Of a DNA stretch of 64,000 bases, positions 1 through 7,347 are shown one piece after another (positions within the stretch are counted from its first letter, which is position 1; every line of letters begins with the position of its first letter). The notes under the pieces are model-generated. The model searched no databases. It was given only the letters and a program-made list of their open reading frames with translations, and was not told the origin of the DNA. This DNA comes from Bacteroidales bacterium (GTDB lineage: Bacteria; Bacteroidota; Bacteroidia; Bacteroidales; UBA932), in NCBI GenBank assembly GCA_017519185.1, contig JAFWSX010000023.1, forward strand, positions 124,001 to 188,000, in the 5' to 3' direction. The translations under genes were made by a program, and so were the position numbers.

Positions 1-416
1 TGTTTCACAAGGCGGACCGCCGCCAGGGCCGTGCCGCCGGTTGCGAGGATGTCGTCGTGGATGAGGACTACGTCGTCAGGTCCGAGTGCGTCGGTATGCA
101 TCTCGATGGTGTCGAGGCCGTATTCCTTCGAATACAGTTCGCGGACTGTCTCGGCAGGCAGTTTGCCGGACTTGCGAATAGGGACGAAGCCGATGCCGAG
201 TTTTGCGGCTACGGCAGCTGCTACCACGAAGCCGCGGGATTCGATTCCGGCCACTTTGGTGACACCCTTGCCGCGATAAAGGTCGCAGGTGGCGTTCACT
301 ATCTCATTGAAACATTCAGCATCCTTGAACAGTGTCGTAACGTCGAAAAACGTTATTCCCTTGACGGGATAATCAGGCACTGTACGGAGATTTTTAGTCA
401 GTTTTTCCTTATTCAT
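1..416 (-). CDS. apt: Adenine phosphoribosyltransferase, 3' end cut by window
   Basis: Salvages adenine with PRPP to AMP in the cytosol. The reverse strand from the ATG at 416 reads MNKEKLTKNLRTVPDYPVKG and stays open to base 1 (about 138 codons), so the C-terminal quarter or so of the roughly 175-residue family lies outside. Two family signatures are visible: the AGIESRGF segment near residue 57, and the PRPP-binding loop VLIHDDILATGGT near residues 119-131. The usual VDDLLATGGT loop has Ile-His-Asp-Asp here, which is a normal variation. The gene stands alone behind a 600-bp gene-free region. A -7-like element ends only 4 nt before the ATG. Identity is firm because both signatures sit at the expected spacing. 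Confidence 0.95.
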   Translation of the reverse strand, partial: MNKEKLTKNLRTVPDYPVKGITFFDVTTLFKDAECFNEIVNATCDLYRGKGVTKVAGIESRGFVVAAAVAAKLGIGFVPIRKSGKLPAETVRELYSKEYGLDTIEMHTDALGPDDVVLIHDDILATGGTALAAVRLVK

Positions 417-420
417 ACTA

Positions 421-428
421 TAAAGATA
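421..428 (-). promoter_or_regulatory. -7-like element of apt
   Basis: The reverse strand reads TATCTTTA, seven of eight matches to the Bacteroidetes -7 consensus TAnnTTTG. It ends 4 nt before the apt ATG. No TTTG is seen at the -33 distance. If it is used, the apt mRNA would be leaderless or nearly so. Confidence 0.4.
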
Positions 429-582
429 GTCCTAAACAAGGAGTCCGCCCTCCTACCCCCTTTACGTTTTATTCACAACTTTTGAACATAAAACAAATAC
501 AATAGCTAAAAAGACATCCTGAGTTATATCAGATAAGAAGAAAGCAAGGCCAACAAGGATCCATCAAGGCAAGCGGCTTGGA

Positions 583-643
583 GGGCACGAGTTCGCTCGG
601 CCGGTGGATTTCGCTTCGCCCGCCTGTCGCGACGAACTCGCCC
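583..643. repeat. Inverted repeat, 11-bp arms with 2-nt bulge
   Basis: The left arm 583-595 reads GGGCACGAGTTCG. The right arm 633-643 reads CGAACTCGCCC, the reverse complement apart from the extra AC in the left arm. The 37-base loop is itself GC-rich and contains GTCGCGAC and CGGCCG self-complementary segments. The right arm is followed by TTTTAG on the plus strand. A stable long stem could form in RNA from either strand. Confidence 0.6.
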
Positions 644-943
644 TTTTAGTCTGCATCTTTCGTTTTCGTCAGACTATGCCTGCTAACGCAGTCATGTCTG
701 TCTCCACCTCAATCTGCGCCTAACGTGGCTCAGACAGCATCGCTCCCGAGCGGCGTTCTCTGCTCATCCACTGTTTCGGCCTCGCTCAAGTGCCCTTTAC
801 GCCGCTGCCTTTGGAGACCCTTGCTTGCTCTAATTTACGTCCATGGAATAAGCTGGCGTGCCGGCAGAATGCCGCAAGGCAACATTGTGCCCCACTTTGC
901 GAGGCCGGCCTTTTTGCCGAGCAAAGAAGGGGGTCTGGAGGGG

Positions 944-968
944 CGCGAAATTGTGGAATAATTTCGCG
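944..968. repeat. Perfect 9-bp hairpin, 7-nt loop
   Basis: The left arm CGCGAAATT (944-952) and right arm AATTTCGCG (960-968) are exact reverse complements with a 7-base loop. No T-run follows on either strand, so it does not look like a simple intrinsic terminator. It is part of the palindrome-rich block between the decarboxylase operon and apt. Confidence 0.6.
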
Positions 969-1026
969 GTTGCCCTAGGCATTACTGCCGCACGACATTG
1001 CCTGCCAATCATATAACGAGTATTTA

Positions 1027-1074
1027 CTATATAAAACGAAACACCCCGGAGGCGGAGGCCTTCGGGGCATTTCG
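1027..1074 (-). terminator. Terminator of the methylmalonyl-CoA decarboxylase operon
   Basis: An imperfect hairpin spans 1037-1074. The outer arms are CGAAA/TTTCG and the inner arms CCCCG/CGGGG plus AGG/CCT. It is followed on the minus strand by the T-rich run TTTTATATAG. It lies 22 bases past the mmdB stop codon, as expected for an intrinsic terminator ending the minus-strand operon. Confidence 0.7.
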
Positions 1075-1095
1075 AAATATCGTATGTGCCAGGGA

Positions 1096-2238
1096 CTATG
1101 CGAGGAAGCCGAGGAGCATACCGGCTGCAACTGCAGAACCGATCACACCGGCCACGTTCGGACCCATAGCGTGCATCAACAGGTAGTTCTTGTCATCATA
1201 TTCCCTGCCGACGTTGTTCGAAACGCGGGCGGCATCAGGCACAGCGGATACACCTGCATTACCGATGAGCGGGTTGATCTTGTTACCCTCCTTGAGGAAG
1301 AGGTTGAAGAACTTCACGAACATCACGCCAGTGAAAGTAGCGATCACGAATGAAAGCGCGCCAAGACCGAAGATTAGCACAGACTTGAGCTGCAGGAACT
1401 GGTCAGCCTGGGTAGAAGCACCCACGGTAACACCGATGAGGATAGTCACGATGTCGACCAGCGGACCGCTTGCAGTATTGGCAAGACGACGGGTCACACC
1501 GCTTTCCTTGAGGAGGTTACCGAAGAACAGCATACCGAGCAGAGGAAGACCTGAAGGCACGATGAAAGCAGTCAGGAGGAAACCTACGATCGGGAATATC
1601 TTCTTCTCGGTCGGAGAGACGGCTCTCGGAGGTCTCATTCGGATAAGACGCTCTTTCTTTGTAGTGAGGAGTCGCATGATCGGCGGCTGGATCACCGGAA
1701 CCAAGGCCATATAAGAATATGCAGACACTGCGATGGCACCCATCAGGTCAGGAGCAAGACGTCCTGAGATGAAGATGGCGGTCGGACCGTCGGCACCACC
1801 GATGATACCGATGGCACCTGCCTCGCTGGGGCTGAAACCGAGCAGCAAAGCAAGTGCATACGCACCGAAGATACCGAACTGTGCGGCAGCACCGATCAAA
1901 AGCAGCTTGGGATTGGATATCAGAGCGCTGAAGTCTGTCATCGCTCCGATGCCGAGGAAGATGAGCGGAGGGTAGAAACCTCTCTGCACTCCTTGATACA
2001 GGATATTGAATACCGAGCCTTCCTCGTAGACGCCTACATTCAAACCGGCGAACAATGGAATGTTACCGATAAGAATACCAAATCCGATAGGGATAAGCAG
2101 CATCGGTTCCCAGTCAAACTTGATTGCCAAGAAAATGAACAGGATTCCCACAGCTATCATTATCAGATATTGGAGATTGCAGTTGGCAAAACCTGTGTAT
2201 TGCCAGAACTGGATCAGATTATTGATAATATTTTCCAT
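1096..2238 (-). CDS. mmdB: Na+-transporting methylmalonyl-CoA decarboxylase, beta subunit
   Basis: Integral membrane subunit that decarboxylates carboxybiotin and exports Na+ (OadB/MmdB/GcdB family). At 380 residues it is a normal length for the family. The Na+-site motif GGADGPTAIF is present near residues 148-157, carrying the aspartate equivalent to OadB Asp203. The conserved C-terminal helix segment AGVSAVPDAARVSNNVG is near residues 329-345. Many hydrophobic segments run through the protein. It is the last gene of the mce-mmdA-mmdD-mmdC-mmdB operon, 10 bp after mmdC, followed by a terminator. The neighbouring epimerase makes methylmalonyl-CoA the likely substrate rather than oxaloacetate or glutaconyl-CoA. 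Confidence 0.93.
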   Translation of the reverse strand: MENIINNLIQFWQYTGFANCNLQYLIMIAVGILFIFLAIKFDWEPMLLIPIGFGILIGNIPLFAGLNVGVYEEGSVFNILYQGVQRGFYPPLIFLGIGAMTDFSALISNPKLLLIGAAAQFGIFGAYALALLLGFSPSEAGAIGIIGGADGPTAIFISGRLAPDLMGAIAVSAYSYMALVPVIQPPIMRLLTTKKERLIRMRPPRAVSPTEKKIFPIVGFLLTAFIVPSGLPLLGMLFFGNLLKESGVTRRLANTASGPLVDIVTILIGVTVGASTQADQFLQLKSVLIFGLGALSFVIATFTGVMFVKFFNLFLKEGNKINPLIGNAGVSAVPDAARVSNNVGREYDDKNYLLMHAMGPNVAGVIGSAVAAGMLLGFLA

Positions 2239-2248
2239 TGACTTTTAT

Positions 2249-2692
2249 CTATCCAATAACGAAAAGAGGAGCACCTTCAAGGACTGAATCGCCTTTCTGT
2301 GCAAGGAATTTCACAATTTTACCACTGGTAGTAGCCTCGATGCTGTTTTCCATCTTCATGGCCTCAAGAATCAGGACAGTGTCACCCTTGTTGACAGTAT
2401 CGCCCACGTTCTTGTTGATGCTGAGAACTACGCCCGGCAGAGGAGAGTTGACGATAGTCTCGCCGGCAGCTGCTGCGGGAGCAGATACCTTCTGTGCAGG
2501 AGCCACGGGAGCTGCGGGAGCAGCCTTGGCCTTGTTGACAACCTTGACGATCTTTCGGGGTTTAACCTCTGACCTCTCGAATTCCACTGAATAAGGGGTA
2601 CCATTGACCTCGACCTTTGCTGAAGTCTCTTCTACCTCGTCGATAACGACATTGTAATCGTTGCCGTTGATTTTGATTTTATATTCTTTCAT
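2249..2692 (-). CDS. mmdC: Biotin carboxyl carrier subunit of methylmalonyl-CoA decarboxylase
   Basis: Carries the carboxyl group from the carboxyltransferase (mmdA) to the membrane pump (mmdB). The 147-residue layout is typical: an N-terminal domain of about 50 residues, an Ala/Pro-rich flexible linker (residues about 54-77), then a biotinyl domain with the biotinylation motif EAMKMEN. The target lysine is Lys113. It sits 5 bp after mmdD and 10 bp before mmdB, so translation is probably coupled within the operon. The linker composition and short length separate it from acetyl-CoA carboxylase AccB, as does the operon. Confidence 0.92.
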   Translation of the reverse strand: MKEYKIKINGNDYNVVIDEVEETSAKVEVNGTPYSVEFERSEVKPRKIVKVVNKAKAAPAAPVAPAQKVSAPAAAAGETIVNSPLPGVVLSINKNVGDTVNKGDTVLILEAMKMENSIEATTSGKIVKFLAQKGDSVLEGAPLFVIG

Positions 2693-2697
2693 AATGC

Positions 2698-3603
2698 TTA
2701 TTTTCTATTGATTTGAGGAAGTTGACGGAGAGAATAAATCTTGCTGCTCCACGGTGAATATGTCCTGTCGGTATGATTGAGCGTCACAATGAAGCTTTCC
2801 TCATCGTGAGTGTCATTCTCTTCCCTGAAGAGATGCAGGGCCATTGCGATTGCAGCATAAGTCTCGCCGGTCGTAGCTTCTTCTGCGGCAGCGACGGCAG
2901 CCTTGACTGCTTCGGGTGCGTTGGATGCTGCGGTTTTCTTCCTGCTGCGTCTGATGGAAGCGTTACCGATCTGCTTGAAGATCAGATAGAGGATAACCAG
3001 GGCAGTGAACACTACGGACATGGCAGTGAGAGCCATGATCCATCCGTAAGGGTCGATGCGAGCCATCTTCTGGCTCTTGGTTTCCTCGGTATGGGTTACG
3101 TTGGCTGCCCTCGGAGTTGTGCTCTGGGCAATGTTCCACTCACCGTTACCGTCTGTTTTCCTCGCGAACGACTGGTTCTCGCCGAGATTGGCGGGAATTG
3201 TAACGCGGTCGATGATAGTCTTGCCGTCACCGCCGACAAAGAGGATCTCTTCGCCGGGTGCAAGGTTGAAGTTGGTATACAGAGTTCCTTTATGAGGGTT
3301 GTCATCAGTCCAGATAACCACGAACTGGCGGGGTTTGATCTTGGTGATGAGGTCACCCTTGGGGAACATGTATTTCTTGAGGTTGTTCGGGTCGTTGGTC
3401 AGATAGCAGCCCGAGATGTCAACAGTTCCATAGGAAGAGTTGAACAGCTCGACCCACTGGCCGTGCTCTCCGAAATCGTCCATCAGGTCGCTTGTGTTTG
3501 TCACCATGAACTCATTGATGCGCATCGCATTCTGCTGTTGTGCTGCGGCACCGAATGAGACAAGAAGCAAACCCAGAACGACAAGTTTCTTTATGTGTTT
3601 CAT
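2698..3603 (-). CDS. mmdD: Lamin-tail-domain/OadG-type fusion, delta (gamma) subunit of the decarboxylase
   Basis: Probable membrane anchor that holds the carboxyltransferase and pump together, the OadG/MmdD role. This 301-residue protein is far longer than the roughly 80-115 residues of classical OadG. Residues 1-21 look like a signal peptide. Residues about 28-165 resemble a lamin-tail (LTD) beta-sandwich, with INEFMVTN at the start and WVELFNSS. A single membrane helix (about 188-212, YGWIMALTAMSVVFTALVIL) is followed by a basic cytosolic tail rich in Ala/Glu. The domain order implies the LTD is periplasmic. It lies between mmdA (20 bp) and mmdC (5 bp). The OadG assignment rests on the helix plus operon position. 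Confidence 0.8.
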   Translation of the reverse strand: MKHIKKLVVLGLLLVSFGAAAQQQNAMRINEFMVTNTSDLMDDFGEHGQWVELFNSSYGTVDISGCYLTNDPNNLKKYMFPKGDLITKIKPRQFVVIWTDDNPHKGTLYTNFNLAPGEEILFVGGDGKTIIDRVTIPANLGENQSFARKTDGNGEWNIAQSTTPRAANVTHTEETKSQKMARIDPYGWIMALTAMSVVFTALVILYLIFKQIGNASIRRSRKKTAASNAPEAVKAAVAAAEEATTGETYAAIAMALHLFREENDTHDEESFIVTLNHTDRTYSPWSSKIYSLRQLPQINRK

Positions 3604-3623
3604 ATCGAATTGCTTCTTGATTG

Positions 3624-5186
3624 TTACAAAGGAAGGTTATCGTGCTTCTTGGCAGGGTTGGTGAGCTTCTTGGTAGAAAGCATCTCGAACGCGCGGATTA
3701 CGCGGAAACGAGTGTTGCGAGGCTCGATGACGTCATCGATGTAGCCATAAGAAGCTGCCTTGTAAGGATTGCAGAAGAGGTCGTCGTACTCTTTCTTCTT
3801 GGCTTCCTTGAGTTCAGCTGCTTCCTCAGGGCTTGCACAAGCCTTGAGTTCCTTGGCGTAGAGAACTGCAACTGCACCGTCTGAACCCATCACTGCGATG
3901 TTGGCGGTAGGCCAAGCGTAGTTGATGTCGCCGCGGAGCTGCTTGCAGCTCATCACGATATGGCTTCCGCCGTATGACTTGCGGAGAGTAACGGTAACTT
4001 TCGGAATGGTAGCCTCACCATAGGCGTAGAGCAGCTTGGCACCGTGAAGGATGACGCCGTTGTACTCCTGCTGTGTGCCGGGAAGGAAGCCGGGCACGTC
4101 AACGAGGGTGAGGATAGGAATGTTGAAAGCGTCGCAGAAACGGACGAAGCGGGCACCCTTGCGGCTTGAGTTGCAGTCGAGCACACCGGCAAGAACCTTG
4201 GGCTGGTTGGCAACCACACCTACGGTAGAGCCGCCCATACGGGCGAAACCTACGATGAGGTTCTTGGCATAATCAGCGTGGATCTCGAAGAATTTGCCGT
4301 CGTCGACGATGCTGCCGATCACCTCATACATATCGTAAGGTGCGTTCGGACTGTCGGGGATGATCTCGTTGAGAGAATCCTCTGTACGGTCGATGGGGTC
4401 CTCGGTGGGAACATACGGAGGTTCCTCCATATTGTTCTGGGGTATATAGCTGAGGAGTTCGCGGATCGTGCTGATCACATCCTCTTCGTTGTCGCATGCG
4501 AAATGAGCCACACCACTCTTGCTTGCGTGAACGCTTGCACCGCCGAGCTGCTCCTGGGTAACCTTTTCGCCGAGCACCTGCTCAACTACTGCAGGACCTG
4601 TGAGGAACATATAGCTGGTGTTCTTGCACATAATGGTGAAGTCGGTCAGCGCGGGTGAATAAACTGCACCGCCTGCGCAGGGACCGAGGATGGCGCTGAT
4701 CTGGGGAACTACGCCTGAGGCAAGGATGTTGCGCTCGAAAATCTCAGAGTAGCCGGCGAGGGCGTTGACGCCTTCCTGGATACGGGCTCCGCCTGAGTCG
4801 TTGAGACCGATGACCGGTGCACCAACCTTCATAGCCTGGTCCATGACCTTGCAGATCTTGAGGGCGAGGGTCTCTGAAAGGGAACCTGCGTTAACTGTGA
4901 AATCCTGTGCGAAGACATATACCAGACGGCCGTTGACAGTACCGTAACCAGTTACGACACCGTCACCGAGGTATTGTTTCTTTTCCATTCCGAAGTTCGT
5001 GCAACGATGCTGCATGAACATATCGAATTCTTCGAAGCTGCCTTCATCGAGGAGCATTGCGATCCTTTCACGAGCGGTATATTTACCTTTTTCGTGCTGT
5101 GCATCGATACGGGCCTGTCCACCGCCAATGCGGGCTTTCTCTCTGAGAGCAATGAGGCCTTTTACTTTTTCGAGTTGTTGACTCAT
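3624..5186 (-). CDS. mmdA: Methylmalonyl-CoA decarboxylase alpha subunit (carboxyltransferase)
   Basis: Transfers the carboxyl group of (S)-methylmalonyl-CoA to biotin on MmdC, giving propionyl-CoA. The 520 residues cover the two crotonase-like halves of the acyl-CoA carboxylase beta-subunit family. The N-terminal oxyanion-hole segment is [18 protein letters not shown] (about 165-182). Other visible motifs are [12 protein letters not shown] (about 128-139) and the C-terminal [13 protein letters not shown] (about 372-384). On sequence alone it could also be propionyl-CoA carboxylase beta. The downstream pump subunits and upstream epimerase favour the decarboxylase. It starts 28 bp after mce. 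Confidence 0.93.
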   Translation of the reverse strand: MSQQLEKVKGLIALREKARIGGGQARIDAQHEKGKYTARERIAMLLDEGSFEEFDMFMQHRCTNFGMEKKQYLGDGVVTGYGTVNGRLVYVFAQDFTVNAGSLSETLALKICKVMDQAMKVGAPVIGLNDSGGARIQEGVNALAGYSEIFERNILASGVVPQISAILGPCAGGAVYSPALTDFTIMCKNTSYMFLTGPAVVEQVLGEKVTQEQLGGASVHASKSGVAHFACDNEEDVISTIRELLSYIPQNNMEEPPYVPTEDPIDRTEDSLNEIIPDSPNAPYDMYEVIGSIVDDGKFFEIHADYAKNLIVGFARMGGSTVGVVANQPKVLAGVLDCNSSRKGARFVRFCDAFNIPILTLVDVPGFLPGTQQEYNGVILHGAKLLYAYGEATIPKVTVTLRKSYGGSHIVMSCKQLRGDINYAWPTANIAVMGSDGAVAVLYAKELKACASPEEAAELKEAKKKEYDDLFCNPYKAASYGYIDDVIEPRNTRFRVIRAFEMLSTKKLTNPAKKHDNLPL

Positions 5187-5214
5187 ATCTGTTAGTTTGT
5201 TATTTGATGATTGA

Positions 5215-5634
5215 TTATTTCTCTTTGGGATTCTCGCAGATTTCAGTCAGGACGCTCTGAGTTGACTTCGGGTGGAGGAAAGCGATGTTGAGGCCTTCTG
5301 CACCGGGACGGGGAGCCTTGTCGATGAGGACTACGCCCTTGCTCTCAGCGTCGGCGAGGCAAGCTGCCACGTCTTTGGTCTTGAATGCGATGTGATGGAT
5401 ACCTCCGCGGCCGTTGTTCTTCTCGATGAACTTGGCGATGGTGCTTTCAGGGCTTGTGGGTTCAAGCAGTTCGAGCTTTACTTCACCGATCTTGAAAAAA
5501 GCGGTTTTAACTTTCTGGTCAGCTACTTCTTCGATAGCGTAGCATTTGAGACCGAGAACATTTTCATAGTAGGGAATTGCCTGTTCCAATGAGGGAGTAG
5601 CGATTCCAAGGTGTTCTATTTGAGAGATTTCCAT
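5215..5634 (-). CDS. mce: Methylmalonyl-CoA epimerase
   Basis: Interconverts (R)- and (S)-methylmalonyl-CoA, linking the mutase product to the decarboxylase encoded just downstream. This is a vicinal-oxygen-chelate (glyoxalase) fold protein of 139 residues, the usual size. It opens with [20 protein letters not shown], where the histidine of IEHLGIA is a metal ligand. [10 protein letters not shown] near residue 82 supplies the next. The frame is open 28 codons further upstream, but the longer form starts with hydrophobic, lysine-rich residues lying over the preceding terminator and promoter, so the ATG at 5634 is preferred. First gene of the operon. Confidence 0.93.
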   Translation of the reverse strand: MEISQIEHLGIATPSLEQAIPYYENVLGLKCYAIEEVADQKVKTAFFKIGEVKLELLEPTSPESTIAKFIEKNNGRGGIHHIAFKTKDVAACLADAESKGVVLIDKAPRPGAEGLNIAFLHPKSTQSVLTEICENPKEK

Positions 5635-5675
5635 AGCGTTGATATTTAATAATTGAAATTTTAGCTCTAATCCTG

Positions 5676-5683
5676 CAAAAATA
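5676..5683 (-). promoter_or_regulatory. -7 element for the mce-mmd operon
   Basis: The reverse strand reads TATTTTTG, a full match to TAnnTTTG, with about 41 nt to the mce ATG. The -33 position carries only a T-run (TTTT), part of the T-tract of the yebC terminator, so terminator and promoter are fused back to back. Confidence 0.55.
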
Positions 5684-5702
5684 ATCAATAATCGCAACTT
5701 TA

Positions 5703-5743
5703 AAAATAAAAAAAGCATTTGCGGGAAAGTCCCTGCAAATGCC
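5703..5743 (-). terminator. Intrinsic terminator after yebC
   Basis: Hairpin 5715-5742 with arms GCATTTGC and GCAAATGC extended by GGG/CCC around a short loop. On the minus strand it is followed by TTTTTTTATTTTT. It closes the TPR-yebC transcript 32 bases past the yebC stop. Confidence 0.85.
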
Positions 5744-5774
5744 TTTTATAGTCTGACTTTATGGAGCTCCGCCT

Positions 5775-6521
5775 TTAGGCGATTTCCATATTGTGATATA
5801 CGTTCTGGACGTCTTCGTCCTCTTCGATCATGTCGATGAGTTTCTCTACTGAAGCCTGGTCTTCGGGAGACAGCTTCTTGAGCTCTACGTTCGGGAAACG
5901 CTCGAAGGTGGCGGACATAATCTCGTAGTTGTTGCTCTCGAGATACTGCTGTATCTTGTTCATTGCAGTGAATTCGCCGTAGATCATGATTACCTTCGGA
6001 TCGTCATCCTCGTCGGGATCTCCGCCCTCGCGGAATACTTCTTCTGCTCCGTAGTCGATGAGTTCGAGCTCGAGTTCGTCGAGGTCGATGTCGTCACGGT
6101 CCTTGATCTTGAAGACGCACTTGCGGTCGAACATGAACTCGACACTGCCTGAAGTACCGAGAGAGCCTCCGAACTTGTTGAAATAGCTGCGGACATTGGC
6201 AACGGTGCGGTTGGTGTTGTCAGTAGCTGTTTCCACCAGGATTGCGATGCCGTGAGGGCCGAAGCCTTCGTACAGCATTTCCTTGTAATCGCTCTGGTCC
6301 TTGTCGGTAGCCTTCTTGATGGCACGCTCGATGTTCTCTTTCGGCATGTTCTCAGAACGGGCTGTCTGCAGCAGTGCGCGCAGACGGGGGTTGCCTGTTA
6401 CGTCAGGGCCGCCCTGCTTCACGGCGATGGTGATTTCCTTGCCGATCTTGGTAAACGTCTTGGCCATATGGCCCCAACGTTTGAATTTTCTTTCCTTGCG
6501 GAATTCAAAAGCTCTTCCCAT
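5775..6521 (-). CDS. yebC: YebC/PmpR family protein
   Basis: A widely conserved cytosolic protein, known as a DNA-binding regulator in some bacteria and more recently tied to translation of polyproline stretches. The start is set at 6521 because the family begins MGRAFEFRKERKFKRWGHMAK. The frame runs 42 codons further up, but those overlap the preceding gene and look random. Family segments GPHGIAILVETATDNTNRT (about 93-111) and GGSLGTSGSVEFMF (about 120-133) are intact. At 248 residues it is full length. It follows the TPR gene by 5 bp and ends before a strong terminator. The C-terminal part is acidic, with an aspartate run near residue 185. Confidence 0.95.
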   Translation of the reverse strand: MGRAFEFRKERKFKRWGHMAKTFTKIGKEITIAVKQGGPDVTGNPRLRALLQTARSENMPKENIERAIKKATDKDQSDYKEMLYEGFGPHGIAILVETATDNTNRTVANVRSYFNKFGGSLGTSGSVEFMFDRKCVFKIKDRDDIDLDELELELIDYGAEEVFREGGDPDEDDDPKVIMIYGEFTAMNKIQQYLESNNYEIMSATFERFPNVELKKLSPEDQASVEKLIDMIEEDEDVQNVYHNMEIA

Positions 6522-6526
6522 AGCTG

Positions 6527-7198
6527 CTATTTGTTGATTCGGGCAATGTATTTGTCGATATCGTAAGCCTCGAGACTCTGGGGATACATATCCTTGATCT
6601 CCTGATAATACTCGAGAGCCTTGGCGTTGTTGCCGAGTTCTTCGCAAACGAGGCCGGCCTTCAGCATATAGGCTGCTGCATACATATTGTCAGCTTTCTT
6701 GATGGCTTTTTCATAAGAAGCGAGAGCAGCATTGAGGTCACCTGTACCGACATAAGCGTCGCCGAGGCAGCTGAGTGCCCTGGCTGCGAGGATATCGTCT
6801 TTGCCGTTGTATTTCTTGAGATATTTGATGGCTTCTTCGTAGTTCTTGAGCTGAAGTTCGCTGACACCTGCATACATATAGACTGCCTTGCCTGCCTTGG
6901 CACCGTACTGGGCGATGATGTCACGGAATCCGAGTGATGATCCGTCACCTTCGAGGGCTGTCTGGTATTCTCCTGATGCAAAGTAGCGCTCTGCTGCGAA
7001 AGTTTCATCAACAGCGGCTGCCCTGGCGGGTTTTACCACCCAGTTGATAACTGCGAGGCAGATAGCCACTGCTATGAGCACGCAGAGGGCGATCAGGCCC
7101 AACATCTTGCCGTTCTTTTTCAAAAATTCTTCAGTCCCGCTGACTGCCTGTCCTACTGCCTGTTGATTTTCTGTAGGTTTCTGATTCTTGTTAGCCAT
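6527..7198 (-). CDS. Membrane-anchored tetratricopeptide repeat protein
   Basis: Function not known. The start is placed at 7198 (MANKNQKPTENQQ), because the open frame upstream runs through the promoter. Residues about 34-56 form one membrane helix (MLGLIALCVLIAVAICLAVI), so the protein is likely anchored with a long periplasmic domain. Residues about 60-220 hold three or four degenerate TPR units; the clearest are near residues 111-215 (ELQLKNYEEAIKYLKKYNG, GDLNAALASYEKAIKKA, GNNAKALEYYQEIKDMYP). The topology resembles the YfgM (TPR_21) group, chaperone-associated inner-membrane proteins, but this is inference. First gene of a two-gene operon with yebC. Confidence 0.85.
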   Translation of the reverse strand: MANKNQKPTENQQAVGQAVSGTEEFLKKNGKMLGLIALCVLIAVAICLAVINWVVKPARAAAVDETFAAERYFASGEYQTALEGDGSSLGFRDIIAQYGAKAGKAVYMYAGVSELQLKNYEEAIKYLKKYNGKDDILAARALSCLGDAYVGTGDLNAALASYEKAIKKADNMYAAAYMLKAGLVCEELGNNAKALEYYQEIKDMYPQSLEAYDIDKYIARINK

Positions 7199-7239
7199 TA
7201 TGATTTTAATATTGATTAATCCACAAAAATTGCGAGTCG

Positions 7240-7269
7240 CAAAATTACAATAAAAATGCAAAACGCAAA
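7240..7269 (-). promoter_or_regulatory. Promoter of the TPR-yebC operon
   Basis: On the minus strand, TTTG (7266-7269) is followed after 18 bp by TAATTTTG (7240-7247), an exact match to the Bacteroidetes -33/-7 pattern. The -7 element ends 41 nt before the ATG at 7198. Confidence 0.7.
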
Positions 7270-7347
7270 GTTTTATTTTGACGAGTTTTTCTGCGAGTTT
7301 ATTGCTAACTTGCAAGGAAATATGCATCAGTCAAATTTATTCCCCAT

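Larger units (their letters stand above)
429..1030. other. Gene-free, palindrome-rich intergenic region
   Basis: No convincing gene was found in about 600 bases. Short open frames (for example 725-961 plus, 830-1012 minus) have no recognisable family, no start context and arginine/cysteine/proline-rich translations typical of noncoding DNA. The stretch holds several inverted repeats: an 11-bp arm pair at 583-595/633-643, AGTCTG...CAGACT near 648-675, GGCCGGCC at 903-910, and a perfect 9-bp hairpin at 944-968. It lies between the terminator of the decarboxylase operon and the apt promoter, both on the minus strand. It could be a repeat element, a structured noncoding RNA or the remains of one. 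I did not recognise tmRNA, RNase P, SRP or 6S signatures. Confidence 0.55.

Noticed and set aside
57-485. Plus-strand ORF of 142 codons at the left edge
   Set aside because: It is the antisense of apt, whose reverse-strand translation carries the APRT and PRPP-loop motifs.
583-643. Possible tRNA, tmRNA or RNase P RNA
   Set aside because: The arm GAGTTCG looked T-loop-like, but no acceptor stem, anticodon arm or CCA end, and no tmRNA or RNase P signature could be built around it.
725-1012. Overlapping ORFs on both strands in the gene-free region
   Set aside because: Compositionally biased, no family, no promoter or start context, and crossing strong palindromes; not supported as genes.
7320-7347. 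Consensus promoter for the GH3 operon
   Set aside because: Only TAACTTGC with two mismatches and wrong -33 spacing was found, so no promoter is claimed.
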